In this document: piece after piece, positions 33,057 to 47,022 of the stretch | Numbering within the stretch: the stretch's first letter is position 1 | Layout: every line of letters starts with the position of its first letter | DNA from: Nectonema munidae | Lineage: Eukaryota; Nematomorpha; Nectonematoida; Nectonematidae | DNA length: 64,000 bases | Assembly (NCBI GenBank): GCA_030549495.1 | Contig: JAUIRK010000970.1 | Span: 673,830 to 737,829 of the forward strand | Direction of reading: 5' to 3' | Notes under the pieces: model-generated | What the model saw: only the letters and a program-made list of their open reading frames with translations | What the model was told of the DNA's origin: nothing | The model's database searches: none | Translations under genes and position numbers: made by a program

Positions 33057-34014
33057 ACAAAATATCTAAAAAATACCTTAGTTTGCAAGTATCAAAGGAA
33101 TAAAAGACGAACAATAAATTTGGTAGTGTTCGCAACGTGATATTCTTTACGTTAGCGAGTGGTTTGTTTACACACAAAACATTGAAAATAATTTTCAAAC
33201 TCAGGCAATTTTTTTTCAATAATAATTATGTGACGCCAAATGGTTTTTTGCGTATACTAGATTTTTGTTTATTTGTTCAGACGAAAAAAGAAACAAAATA
33301 TTTATTTCAACGTTGAATTTTTGATTGTGAAAGTACAAGTAATCATTTGAAAAAATATACAGGCACTAACACATATGTAACAGAGATGGGATCGACTCTA
33401 TGGCTCAGACAAGGACCTTGAAATGTGCAGATTGCTCACATAATTTTATCTTAATATTTTTAAGAAATTATATAATTTAGAATTAGATGGTAGTGCGTGA
33501 TGTATAGAGTCGTATGAATTAGTCCAATTGAATGATTTTTTAGATCCATTCTAAAAACTTTTTCTAAATATTTTATGGGTGCAGGACCAAAACTTTTGAG
33601 AGTCACTAATGGTAGCACTACTATCTTTTTATTGTTAAAAGTTTGAAACTAACACATTTAGCTTACACCTTTTAATGAGAAGGATAAAAATTGAAAATTT
33701 AAAAAGCACTCCATAAAAAAAATTTTTTTGTTGTTTTTGTATAAAACTTTATTTTACTTATTTTATTCCAAAAAGATTTCTTATATAAAAAAATAGTTCC
33801 TTTGTAGAAAATTAGATGAGAATCATTTTTGGGAAAAATTGTGTTTATTGTTTTTGCTTTGGAAAAAAATATGGTTTAGATTAAAAACAAATTATTGAAT
33901 TCAGTTAATTAAACATATAGATTTAACGGAACTTAATTTTGTGTCGAACTATAAAACTTTCATGAAAATGTATACTAATAAGAAAAAAATTCCAAGTAAA
34001 TAAAGTACATTGTT

Positions 34015-34031
34015 TGAGGTCATTGACCTCA
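34015..34031. promoter_or_regulatory. IR1 palindrome (unit 2)
   Basis: TGAGGTCATTGACCTCA, identical to unit 1, about 0.4 kb from the substitution cluster at 33,583. Confidence 0.45.
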
Positions 34032-34344
34032 TCCCTGAATATTTTGAGAGTTAATTTTTCAAACATTCTATCAAAAACATGTATTTCATAGCTCAAAAAA
34101 TAAATTATTACAAAAACTCCCTTTTTAACTACCAGAACTTATTTTAAGTGTTCTAGGGCTTCAGATCTTGAGCTAAACTCTAGTATAAACACTTCCAATC
34201 TTCACTTTTTTTTAGAAATTTTATAAAATGAACAACAAAAAAAAGTCCTGAAATATTGCCAAAAAAATAGAACAACTTGTAATATATTTTTAGAAAAAAC
34301 TTTAGAGGGGGGAATCCGCCCCTCCTAGCACTAAATAGGGTTAA

Positions 34345-35984
34345 TAAACAAATAAAAAAAGAGATACAAGAATGGATCCTTGAGGAACCCCGTCTTTAAC
34401 GTCTAATAAAGAGGCAATTCTATTGTTAATAATAGTAAACTATTTTCTGTCCTTTAGATAGCTTTTAAACAAATTTAAAAAAATTTGCCTCTAAATCCAT
34501 AATATTCAAGTTTTCTCAAAAGAAAAACATGGTTGATACTGTCAAAAGCATTGGAAAAGTCAAAGAATAACGTACATGTTTCTTTATTGTTATTAAGGCT
34601 TTTCGATAAATTGTTGACAAGAGTAGCAACTGTAAAATCAGTTGACATTGGAGGTCGAAATCTTGTCTATTCAGGATTTTATACTTTGCAATAAAACTTA
34701 ACATTCTATGATTGATACTTTTCAAATATTTAGCTTATAAATGGATAAAGACTAATGGGCCTATACTTGTTGTAAGCATATACATGTTTCCACTTTTGAA
34801 AATGGACTTAGTCTATTTTAAGTTTATCTGGGAAACATTTTTCTTGATATTAATAAGTATGGATAAATTATCAACAATGTAAATGGAGAGTAATTTCCCA
34901 GTTTTATTAGAGATGTTGTCATAATAAGAAGAATTAGTTGATTTGAAGGAACTAACAACCGTTAAAATCTCCTCATTAGTAACCATTTCTAAGAAAAATG
35001 AATTATCTAAAGCTTTGATATTGGGTATGGATGAAGGGAAACTTTCAAAAGACTGATATTGATTAGCAAAGTGCTAATTGAGTTCATTACAATCAAGTTA
35101 CGGAGGTTTAGATTTACTACCGATCAAATTGTTGATATTCATCCACATCTGTTTCATACTTTTTCCCAAATCCTTAAACTTATTAAATAAGTAGGTTTTT
35201 TTAGTTTGTACAGCTTGTTTGTATTTATTTCTTTGCAATTTAAAATTATTCCAGTTACCTAGAATTCTTTTTTGAAAAATATAAGAAATAAATAATGTTT
35301 TACTTTTTTCATATTTAAATCTTTGGAAAACCTTTTGTTAATTTGAATTTGTTTTTTATCTTGCAATGGAAAGTTTTTCAAAAATGCTAATTATTTTGAT
35401 ATTCAAAGAATTAAAATATAAATTCGCATTATGAATTTGATCAATATTCCAGTCCTCTTCCAATAAAAATTTACGAAATTTCTTATAATTTTTATTACTA
35501 AAGTTTCGGACGGATATTTAAAACAACGAATCTGTATCATTAGATAAAATTTATTGAAATTAATAAAGTTAGGAAGATGATCAGAGACACTTAAAATTAA
35601 CTTACCGGAAAAACTATTATCATAAGAAAAATTTGTACAAATGTTATCAAGAATGGATGAACTGGTTTTATGCGGTCTTGTGGTGCCAAAGATTTTCTAA
35701 TGGAAATTAAACTCATGGATCAAATTTAGAAATTATTTTAATTTTTTAGTAATGAGTATGTTAATATTAAAATCTCTTAAAATAAGTGTCTTAAATTTCA
35801 TATAAAAAAACATTGAGGTCAGAAAGAGGCCTGGATACTGCATAGCCTTGATATATAACAATAGAAACTTTTGAATTCTTCAGAGGAAGAAAACCAGGAT
35901 AAAAAACCGGCACCACGGAATGTTGATTGTTCTTAAATAAAAGAATATGATTATAAAAGAGATATGCTACAAAAAAATACAAGA
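34345..35984 (-). mobile_element. LINE-A 5' half (unit 2)
   Basis: Endonuclease and RT N-terminal remnants as in unit 1, cut at TTAA (34,341-34,344). In this unit no downstream LINE-A part follows, because the array unit does not include it. Confidence 0.78.
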
Positions 35985-36131
35985 GTTAGAAGACATGCAA
36001 TACCGTATATGTTATTAATAAATAATATTTGATACACGTTATAAAGGTTAAGAAAGTTATAGGCATGCTAGGTTAGGAACAACCTACCCCTGGAATTTGA
36101 CTCCATTCCATATATACATGATATGAGTATA

Positions 36132-36653
36132 CAGTCTGCCCCCGCTCTACCGCCACCCCAATTTATCGCCAACCCCGCTTACGGCCAATAAAATGCCTAG
36201 AACAGATTTCCGTCCATGTTAAATCCCGAGCTAAACCGCCCCTCGCTGTCCGCCATCCGCCATCATAATCAGCAGAACAAACATCTCATTTGGCATGCTG
36301 TCTCCCCCGACTTACCGCCAAAGCCATAGCAAATTTTCCGGCCCGCTCAGTCATCAGAAGTCAAGTTCAATCGAGTGTGGCGGTGTGCTTCCAAACAAAA
36401 AACTATATTAGATTTTTTTTCCAAATAAATTTTTTATTTTCGGCTTGGTTTTTATTTTTTTTATTCAAAGATGTTCACTAACACAAACGATACACTTCTA
36501 CATACTTGCACTACATGTCATTACGTATGATCTCAAATATGGCATAATGCAACAAAATATGGATTTGTTATGAATCCCGCGATTTACCGCCAACCCCGCT
36601 ATAACGCCAATTTTGTATGGTCCCGATGGTGGCGTTATAACGGGGGTCGACTG
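36132..36653. mobile_element. pogo/Tigger-like MITE (unit 2)
   Basis: 522 bp between TA duplicates, termini identical to unit 1. Confidence 0.78.
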
Positions 36654-37050
36654 TATATGTTATTCCTAGGATATATATTTTACAACACGAATATATAACC
36701 GGTCCTACAAGCAGACTCCTGCAAAAGCCAGATAACCGTGTGTTTCTAACCTAGCTCGTACCATTAATCTGTTTTGGGACTTAAAACTTGTGTCAATCCG
36801 AAATTTAAGTAGGCGGACCTAGTACTAAGAAAAGAACAGAACTATATCGCATTATTTTGTATGTATAACTTTTGTTTATATAGCATTCTATACCATCCCC
36901 TCTAGTTCATCTAGGTTTACAGTAGGGTTTCCAAATTTCAGTAAGAGGGAAATCATCTACATTAATTGAGATATCATTAATTAGGAAGTTAACTCATCAA
37001 GATTTTTTAAAATGCAAAGACTTAACAAATAGTTATTAGTTTCTAAGCAT

Positions 37051-37168
37051 TTCTTTTTTAATTCCGCAAGTGTGTAGAAGTTGAAGTCACAATTGTATGT
37101 TTTTATTTTTTATTGTGTGTATGTAAACCTTGTTATTTTCACTCTATGATAAATAAACTTCTTCTTCT
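37051..37168 (+). mobile_element. LINE-like 3' end (unit 2)
   Basis: AATAAA (37,152-37,157) plus the CTT tail, identical to unit 1. Confidence 0.4.
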
Positions 37169-39045
37169 ATAAATATTTAGAAATGGATTAAAAAATTTCT
37201 TGGGCATGATAATAGCTAGGTAGGAAAAAAATAAAGTTAAAACTAAAGGTTATTGTTATTGTAAATGATAGTATTATTTTTGACAAATTAATAAGTGGAA
37301 TTAGATATAGAGCATTTTTTTATCAAAAAATAAATTATTCAAGAAAGGCATTGAAAAAGGTCAGTGAAAAGGAGGTGTGAGTTAAGCAAATGTTTGTGAA
37401 GTTATGCGGTTGTGGTGTAGAGTGAAAGAAATTTAGGTATTTTTCAATCAGTTTTTTTTTAGGTTTAGGTTAAGGTTAAAGTATTTGTAAGAAGCTGAAA
37501 TTTTGATTCCCCTTATGGAATAGAGAGTTAGTTTCAGCGCATGGATGTAGATAATAATTAAAAGATAAAAAATTTCCATTTTTGTAAATATTTATTTTAA
37601 TTAATAAAAAAAAAGCATTTTTATTGAAAAAATAGTAAGTATAGGATAGGATAAAATGTTATCAGAATACTTTCCAGCATTTAACGTAAAGGTTACGTGG
37701 GGTGTTTTCATCAAGAATACACAATTGTGCCGCTTTTATCGAACTTTGAGGAAAATAGGCTTGATGAGAGATCGAAACAAAGTCTTTGTTTAATTACATA
37801 TATGTCATATTATTAAATTTACTAAATTAAATATTTCTTAAATAAATAATATATTTTTAATATACTTGCCTTACAATATTATAATTAATTGTATAGAATA
37901 AAATAAGAAATTTTATAACCTTCGTTTTTAGTGGTCTGGCGAAACCACTGGACACTTATTAGTTCATAGTGCGCTAGACAATTAATTTCTTTTTGATTTC
38001 ATTTATCATTAGAGAATCAACAGTATTCTCTTGGATAAAAAACTGAAATAAAAAAATCAATAATTATCCAAAAAGTCTAATAAAGTGGCGTAGCTAGGCT
38101 GGGGCATGAGGCTCCTTATGAAACTACAGAAATAAATATTTATACCTAATATATACTTATTTTTGAACACAATAGAGAAGAATATTGAATCCAGATATTT
38201 TTCCTAACAAATTTTCTAAATCTGGAAATGGAATAATACATTTTTTGAAAAGTAATTTCCTCAGAAATTTAGCAATAAAAGAAAAATTAAAACAAGAAGT
38301 TAAAGTTCTAAGTCTAACATAAAAATTCTTTTTATAAAAGTTTAAAAATTCATTTTAATATTCAATTAATACTTCTTATTTGTTCAAAACTTGTGAGATT
38401 CAACCGGTAATTTTTAAATTTTCAAATTTTTTTATGATTTTTGTAAATAGCATGAGAGAGGGAGTGTCAAAATTTAATATTTTTAAATAAATTTTAACTA
38501 CTAATTTGAATATATACCACAACTTATTTTAAAATTTTTTAATATTCTATATATGATTTTAGTTTTTTATTTTATTAAATTCTGATAAATTAATTCAGCG
38601 CGGTATTTTTTTAATTTAATTCCAAGTTTAAACTAAATTATTTTAAAAGTAAGCTTTAAACCTAAATTTAATTTATTTTACTGCAATCACTATTTTTTAT
38701 ATGTTTAAAGGTTTATTGGCAGCTATATAAAAATAACATACTGTAAAGTACTTTAATTCGACGAGAACAAAAGTTTGCTAATTTTGGTTCAAAGATAATT
38801 TCGATAGAATTTAATTTCACGAACAACATTTCTAAAATTTTAAATATTTATCCTAAAAAAAATTTTTTATTGTTGAACAAATATAGAAATTATTGTGATT
38901 TTTAATTTTATATATGAAAAATTTTACACATTAGCCCAATTTTTTTATATACGCTTCAATATCAAATTTGATATTTAACAAACAAAATAAAATTTATTAC
39001 ATCATTTCAAATAATAAATGTGTTTTTAATTTTGTCCTTTTTTTA

Positions 39046-41365
39046 GGACCATGGACATATATCGAACACATTTCATTAAAAAGGAAATTTGTATATTTTT
39101 TGTGATTAAACAAATAAGTAAACTTTATTTTACATTAAATGCCATTTGTTAAAACAATCTCCAATATGGAGACCTCAGATCTCACACATTGCTTAGAAAC
39201 TTTTTTTACAGAAAGCACATTTTCTTTGTTTTCCACCATTTGTTCGGTCAAAATAATGACCAGTAGAAGAAAAGTTAATTTTTTCGGACGTCCAAAATTT
39301 TTAAGATCTGAATCTGAAGAGAGCAAGTAAAATGATTTTATAACAGACTTAAATTTTAATAAGATTAAAGAACTTTTATTTTCAAAGTAGTGCAAAATCG
39401 AAGAATTCGCCATCATAATATTAAGATAATTTGTGAACAAAACAAAATACCACTTTTTCGATCTAACAGATATGCGATATTTTTGTATAAGCTAATCTAA
39501 GTGGTCCACTCCTCCCATATATTTATTATATTGGGATATTAGAAAGGGTTGCGGAACGAGTATTTCTTTACCACGTCTAGCTGACCATCGCTTAGCATTT
39601 CCAATAGGAGTGGCAGACTGATAATTGCTAGCAATTGTAAAAAGGCTATTGTCATGCCTTTTCAAAAAGAAAAGTTCTTCATTTTCTTCAAAGTTGTAAT
39701 CAAAAGAACCACAGGTTTTTTTAGTGATTTATCATCTTTCAATAGGCATTTAGATGTTCTATTTGAGCGAATCGTACATGTTATTCTAATTACCTTTTTT
39801 TCATTTGCACTAATAAATTATAACTTGAAATAAAAATAATAACATAAATTTCATGATCACTAGGATTTTCAAGACGATTGGTCATGGATATGACTATTCT
39901 AGAACCTAGACTGTCTTCATTCTTATTGAGAGTACACTTTTTCTGTTTTCCTTGATAAAAATCTATTTCAAAACAAAAACAATTAGTACCACAACATAGT
40001 ATCCACTGCTTGAAACCAAATCTTATCGGTTTCCATTTTATAAATTGCTTTATAGAGCTTCTTCCATAGTATCTGCCGATTTGCTTGTCTATTGACAATC
40101 TTTTCCAAATTGTTTGTACTTTTGATTCAGAATATCAATTAATGACCTGATTTTGAAGGCTTTATCTTCTTTACAATCTTCAGCACTTTTATTATTACAA
40201 AAGTGTAGAAATCTTTTAATCTGTTTCTTGGCATCGTTTTACGAATAATGCAAGTTCCAGATCTTAATCAACACTCCAATAATGCCTTTCACTCGGTAAT
40301 CTGTGATAACCAGAGAAAAAAGAATTCCCAGGAAATTTCTTAAACAGTTTTTTGTCAAAGTAAAGTCATGTACATTTTTTTCTGTTGAATAAATAACAGA
40401 TTTTTTGCATATTTTATCAAGGAAAAATTCAACAATTTCAACTGAACTCTTTGCAAAAATTTCATCTTTCAATATTTTCATTTAATTATCAACTTTATAG
40501 GCATTTTGTCTTACAAAGCTTGAAAAAGTTGGTTCCATTTTCTTCCAAGCTAAATCTGACATTTTCTTTCTCTTTTCATTTGGTTGCATGGAATCTTCTT
40601 CATATCGATGTAATTCAACACTTCCTGGGACATCTTGTAGAATAAAGGTTGGATCCCTGTTTTCATCACCTTTAAAATTTCATCATTAAAATCTTCGTCA
40701 ATCAGTGCACTCACTTGTGGAGGAATTTCAACCATGTTAATAAAATTTTCATCACTAGGAGAGTCACTTCTGCAAAATTTGTTGCATCACGAAGAGAGAA
40801 AACTATTTTAACAGATATGTCAAACACCATGAAAAATTATATCCGAAAAAGAGTAATAAAAAACTAACCTTAGGACACAATGAAAGAGATGAAAAATATT
40901 ATTGTTATTGAAAACAGAGAAAGAGAAATAAAAAATGAAAATATGAACGGTTAAAAAGAGTTCTATCTATAATGTATAACACATATATCATATAAGACAC
41001 AACACTTCGATAAATTATGTACGACATTATAAATCATATTTGTCATAAAATTTTTTCATCTATCAATTTATCTGTAATCATTTACAGATAAATAATTGTC
41101 TTATACATAAATTACGCATATAGATATAAATGTTATATATTATTACATATCAAAGCTGCCAGCCTATTAGTTTTGTTTGCTCTTGCTTACTAGAAGACAT
41201 ATATCAATTTGATCTTCCTTTTTAAATACCCTTATCTCAATTCCTCACACATGCAACGTTTGATAGCCCAATTAAAAAGCTCTCTCCCCTTCATATGGCG
41301 TTTACTTATGTATACATTTCATATTTTTTACTCAAAAAGAAATGTATACTATGTGCCCATGGTCC
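39046..41365 (-). mobile_element. piggyBac-C element (unit 2)
   Basis: Same termini (GGACCATGG) and remnants as unit 1. TTAA follows at 41,366-41,369. The DDE segment with SIDKQIGRYYGRSS spans 39,790-40,098. Confidence 0.83.
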
Positions 41366-42282
41366 TTAATTTGGCACCAAAGCTTTAATCATGTAATAAT
41401 TTAAAAAACCTTCTGCGAGTATAGTTTTAATTTTATTTTACACTTAAAACATATGTTTATTTTATGTGTAAATATTGGCCTAAATACCGTCAAATATTTT
41501 GATTAAAAAAATTGACTGAAAATTATTGAAACATCGAGTATTTTTTATTTTGGAAATTTAAAATTTAACCGTCAACGTTGTTATAAAAGCCAAAAATTAG
41601 GTTCAATAGTTAAAATACAAATGGTTAACATAATTAACTGAAAGTATCTTGAAAAATACAATTATCGTTACTAAATTATAATTTATTATTTAGGTCATGA
41701 AAAAAGGACCATGGGTGCTAATAGAAAAACCTTGAATCTCTTGAAATTAAGTTCGCGAATTTTCTTACTTTACAGTTTGTGCTTTACCTTTAAATTGAAA
41801 AATTTCAGTTTTAAATACTTCAAAAAATAAATCTTGTGAGAGACATCAAATGTTTTTTTCTCTAAATATTTTTCCCTTCTGTGAGCGTTATTTGTGTCTT
41901 TCTGTCTGTCAATATTCACTACTTAAGGAAGAGTTAAAATAGAAAATAGCTTACCAAATATGTATAATGTGTATAAATTAAATCCCATTATTACTGAATA
42001 CATTCGATTTGATGTTAATAAAATATTTCTAACCTTCACATTCGGTTCTCAGACATGAAACGCTTTGGAAAGAAGTGCAATATTTTGAATGTTATATATA
42101 ATATTATAATTATATTATAGGGTAAGGAACTAACAAAATTAGGTTGGCGACAATTCTGAATGATCTTTTATATAATGCTATATAAAAACTATAAATTAAA
42201 AAGTAAAAATTATACTTTCACAAAACAGGATTTTATTACAAAAAATGAAATTTTATAAACAAAAATTTTATAACTTTTATTT

Positions 42283-45002
42283 CAATAAAAACATTATATA
42301 AATAATTGTAAATCTTAAAAAAAATCGTTTACAATTTGAACAAATGTAATAGGTATATTTTTTACATATATATTTTTTGCACGCATCACACTTTCTCGTA
42401 TACCTCTGGTTCTAGATTTCTTCGAATCCAAATAAAAAATCCTCCACTACTCTGTGTTTCGCTAGGCAACTCTTGATCCTCGAATCCATAAAAAATCAGT
42501 AAACTGCGCACACGAAAAGGGGTGTCCACGCTGTTTGCCTGCAGTAGCATTGAACTTTGGCAGAGCTCTAAAGAAAGATCTCTCATAAAAAATTTTCTAC
42601 CCCCTTTTTTCGTACTTGAAAATTTTTATCGGCAATCATGCTTTATCCAGCTATTGTGCACGGCTATATCTAAGTAATTAGTAAAAATAACCATTGTCCA
42701 CCTCCTTGAAGATCTATAAGTTAAATATGACCTGAGCATTTGGTTGGTCTTATCTACTCCCCCCCCCCCCTTGAATTGGTTCTACAAAATAATTATCTCC
42801 GGGTTACGTTTATCACCAACTAATTGAATCTCACTCAAGTGTTGGCCAGACATAACATACACTACTTTAAAATTTCGCTGTGCATGTTTCGGAGGAATGA
42901 AAGCAGTAAGTGAAGAGTAATTTTTATATAAATTTTTGATTCAGTCTCAACAAGGCCTAGCTGTTGTAAGTGTTTAGGTCTGAAAATATGTGGTATGAAA
43001 ACGCGGTTAGATCTGGCTGTCCCGCATATTGTAAGGCCCCTGTAGTTCCCCATACACATAAATCATGTGAAGTAAAAAATCTGTCCGTAATAACTTACTA
43101 AAGGTATATTAGAATCAGTAACTAACCGTTTGGCAATATTAGTACCTCCAAAATAGCTTTTATCACTTAACCCAGAAATATAAATCTCTGTTTTCAGTAT
43201 GTAAAGAGACCTAGCATCTGTACAGTGATATAGTTTAATTCCGTATCGACCAGACTTAGAAGGATCATAAATTTTGATTCTACAATTACCTCTAAATTTG
43301 ACAAGTTGTTCATCAATTGTCACATAATCTTGAGGAAAGAAAAAATGTGAGCAATTAGAATAAAAAAAGTATTGCATATATCTTATAGCAGAAATTTTGT
43401 CATTTTCATTACGCTCGTTTTTTTATCAAAACAAATGAAAGAGTGGATAAGCATAAACATGTTGCGTGTCATAGTGCTGTGCAAATTAATTGGGACAGTG
43501 GTGGGAAAAATAAAAAAACAAACAATTTATTATATCATTCATATTTAATAAGAAATATGTCCACCTTTGGCCTGTATGACCATTCTCACACGCTTCGGCA
43601 TTGATTTTACCAGTGTCGAACACATTTTCACCAGTTCTTTGTTATGGTACTAGGTTTTGATAATGGCTGAAATAAGCTTTTCCATAGTTGAACAATCTTC
43701 TCTCGCTAACTATAGCCTACAAATTTTCAATTGGATTGATGTCCAGCGAGTTCCCAGGCTATGGTTGAACAGTTAGACCAGTTGTTTCGAAGAATGCCTT
43801 CATTTTTTCGATGTGTGACACCGGGCAAGGTCTTGCTGAAAAATAGCCCTTCCACCTGGAAAGTCTTTTTATACAGTATGAAGCAAATGGGTTTGCAAGA
43901 TATCCATGTACTTATCGCTGTTCATCATTCCTTCGACTAGTATAAGTCTTCCTGGACCTTTAGCAGTGAAACTTCCCCAAAACATCTTTTTAGACGGATG
44001 TTTTGGGGCTTGCTGAATGTGTCCATCTCGTAGAGGCTCGTTCACCCTTTGTCTCACTACCGAAGATCGGTGGCCATGGACTTCAAAATGTGCTTTTCCG
44101 AAAATATGACATTGCTCCAGGCATCTACATCCCAGTTTTTATAATTGCGTGCCCACTGAAGTCGTTTTCTTTTCATGGCAGGTGTTAACAGTTGCTTTTT
44201 TTAATGGTTTTCTGGCAAGTCTACCAGCGGCGAAAACCTACGACGGACTGTTGATGAATCAATACTTATTCCGTATGTCAATAAATCTCTTGTAAGATCT
44301 TGGCCTGTCTTCTGTGGATGTATTTTACTGTTTCTTAGCAAGAATTTGTCATCGCGTGGTGTTGTTTTGCGTTTTCTTCCACAGTTTCTCTTCTCTCTCC
44401 CTCCAACTGACCAATTTCTTCAAACTTCTTTACAAGACGTCCCACAGTCGATTTTGCTAGGCCTAGACATTCAGAAATCTCTCTGAGAGTTTTATCAGTA
44501 TGTTTTCTAAGAGAATTTGCACCTCTGAAAAAAGGTTCACCATTCTGTTCATTGAACAAGTATTTAACTTTTTATAAGGATAAAAAGGGAGTAATTTCAC
44601 TTGTCCCATATGTATTAAACATCCAAAATATGCCATGAGATCAGAAAGTTGAAACTTTTCAAAAGTAGAACGCAAAATTCATATTTAGGAGATTCCAGAC
44701 TAAAAATGCTTTAAAATATGCAAAATAACTTCTGTGGTAAAAAACACTTCAAAAATTTCAAGAGAACAACTAAGACATAAAGCGCTGCTTGCAGGACCAG
44801 GTGGGCTTTGATATACATTTCTAATATTTTGGTTGTGATGATGGCCTTGATTTGATTTAGAAGAATCCCAAAAATACTCAGTATTATCTGGTGCTATGAG
44901 TGAATCGCAAAGTAAATCTTCTTTAGAAGCAGATGTTGAATCCAATTCGGAAAATGAGGTACTTGTGGGCTCACTAGAAGAAGAAGAACCCAGAGAACTC
45001 AT
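42283..45002 (-). pseudogene. piggyBac-A transposase, split by Tc1 (unit 3)
   Basis: As in unit 2 (RNVYQ). One T fewer in the run at about 43,419 shifts the frame ahead of the segment starting RYMQYFFYSN, so this segment is shorter than in units 1 and 2. The poly-G run at GGVD is 12 bases. Confidence 0.85.
43474..44574 (-). mobile_element. Tc1/mariner element (unit 3)
   Basis: Same site. An extra A near 44,526 extends the N-terminal frame so that the helix-turn-helix part (LREISECLGLAKSTVGRLV) is read together with MFNEQNGEPFF, part of which belongs to the right terminus and the piggyBac flank. Confidence 0.85.
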
Positions 45003-45522
45003 GGAAAAAGGTAAGTTTGAAAAACAAACTTTGATTGGAAGAAAAATCTGGATGGAGAAAGAAGTTAATTTTTATTCTAAAGGAAGTTCAAGTGAAATAA
45101 ATCAATATAAGAAACACTATCGTTTTTAAATGATGGCTCAGTGCACAGAATGTTACATGACAAATTATACTCACACAACAGCAAATTTTTTAGTTTCAAA
45201 GTTTTGAGAGAGAGTAATCTAGGGAATGAAGAAAAACCCAGTTATATACAGTTAAAATAACATTTCAACTTTTGGATTAACGCCATTCAAAAAAATGAAA
45301 AAATTTTATAATTTTTACATACAAAAATATTTTCATATTTCTTATATTTTTATAAGAAATTTTTTTGAAATTAATATCATTAGTCAAAAATTAAACGCTC
45401 TTAACATGGATTATCTTTCTCTCATTTCATTTAAGTTCATTTAAATCAACATTCATGCTGTTTTTCTTTTTCTATGTAAAAAAAAAGAGGTAAAACAATC
45501 AAGTGGAATTTTTCTCCAACAT

Positions 45523-46144
45523 CCCAAAATTGGGAGCGTTCGCGTTAAGATTGTATCGTTCTCTCAGATGTATTTATATATTGTAACATAAATTCTTGTA
45601 AAATAATATATATAACAAGGTATAGCTATTCTTTTGTAACAAGGGCCGGTAGGTGTTTAGTGGGATGGAAAGTCCAGTTAGACTTGGACTCAGCATTCCG
45701 GGCGGGCCACGATATCCGAAAGGATGGGTACGAACGCCACAAAACAACTTAATTAATTAATTCTCCAACTACCGTGCCGGTTTTTTACCCTGGTTTTCTT
45801 CCTCTGAAGAATTCAAAGGTTTTTACGGTTAGGTAGTGCTCTAGCGACCCGATTCTACGTGGTTAGTAATCAAGCTATCACTAGACATTAAGTTTGTTTC
45901 CCAAATTGGGAGCGTTCGCGTTAGGATTGTATCGTTCTCTCAGTTGTATTTATATATTGTCACATAAATTCTTCTAAAATAATATATATAACAAGGTATA
46001 GCTATGCAGTAACAAGGGCCGGTAGGTGTTTAGTGGGATGGAAAGTCCAGGTAGACCTGGAGTCAGCATTCCGGGCGGGCCACGATATCCGAAAGGATGG
46101 GTGCGAACGCCACAAACAACTTAATTAATTAATTCTCCAACTAC
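45523..46144. repeat. Pair of GC-rich structured elements with LINE fragment between (unit 3)
   Basis: Copy a is at 45,523-45,772 and copy b at 45,900-46,144; hairpin cores are unchanged. Confidence 0.6.
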
Positions 46145-46188
46145 TGGACCTTTGTGTAAGTTTAATATACCTGGTCTTGCGACGGTTA

Positions 46189-46858
46189 TAATCAATCAGT
46201 TTTGATAAGACTTGTCAAAAATCATCATCATGTAAAAAGTCAAAACTAACATTTTTAAGTACGCTGTATTAAAAGGTGATATTCATTTTATATAAAAATT
46301 AGTCAATATGTCATTAATCAATCAATTTTGACAAGACCTCTCAAAAAAATAAAAATCAGATTATCATCATGTAATAAGTCAAAACTAACATTTTCAAATA
46401 CGCTGTATTAAATGGTGATATTCATTTTGTATAAAAATTAGTCTATATGTCATTAATCAATCAGTTTTGACAAGACCTGTCAAAAAAATAAAAATCAGAT
46501 CATCATCATGTACTAAGTCAAAACTAACATTTCAAGTACGCTGAATTGAAAGGTGATATTCATTTTGTATAAAAATTAAACTTTATGCAATACTTTTTTT
46601 AATTTTATCGTTATTTATATATATTTAAAATGCGCTGAATTTACCTGTAGCAATTATTTTGTGTAAAAATGAGTCATTGTATAATAAATCAATAAATTTG
46701 ACAGGACCTGTCAAAAACAAGTTTATATTACACAACATTATGGTTGAAATCTACCACTTTCAAGCACGCTGAATTAATTTATGATATTATTTTGAAAAAT
46801 ATCTCTTCATTTTCAATATATCAATCAAATTTGATTTGACCTATCAAAAAAATAAAAC
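46189..46858. repeat. Minisatellite of about 130-bp period (unit 3)
   Basis: As in unit 1, with A instead of G at 46,681. Confidence 0.8.
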
Positions 46859-47022
46859 CAAATATATATTGTAGTTTGAATAAACTATATATAGTAAACT
46901 AATTTGATAAATTTGTTGTATACAATTTTTGATATTTAAAATGATGAAAAAAAAATTCAAAACTGAAAAAAGAAACAAAGCAGTAAAATTTATTAATTAC
47001 ACAAAAGTAAAAATATTTATAA

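Larger units (their letters stand above)
26488..42119. repeat. Array unit 2
   Basis: 15,632 bp. It carries the same elements and gaps as unit 1, shifted by 15,633-15,636 bp. Distinctive points are a cluster of seven substitutions at 33,583-33,627, a 10-base poly-C tract at 27,127, and a G at about 28,817 in the Tc1 helix-turn-helix region where units 1 and 3 have T. Intergenic stretches hold nothing beyond what unit 1 holds. Confidence 0.9.
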
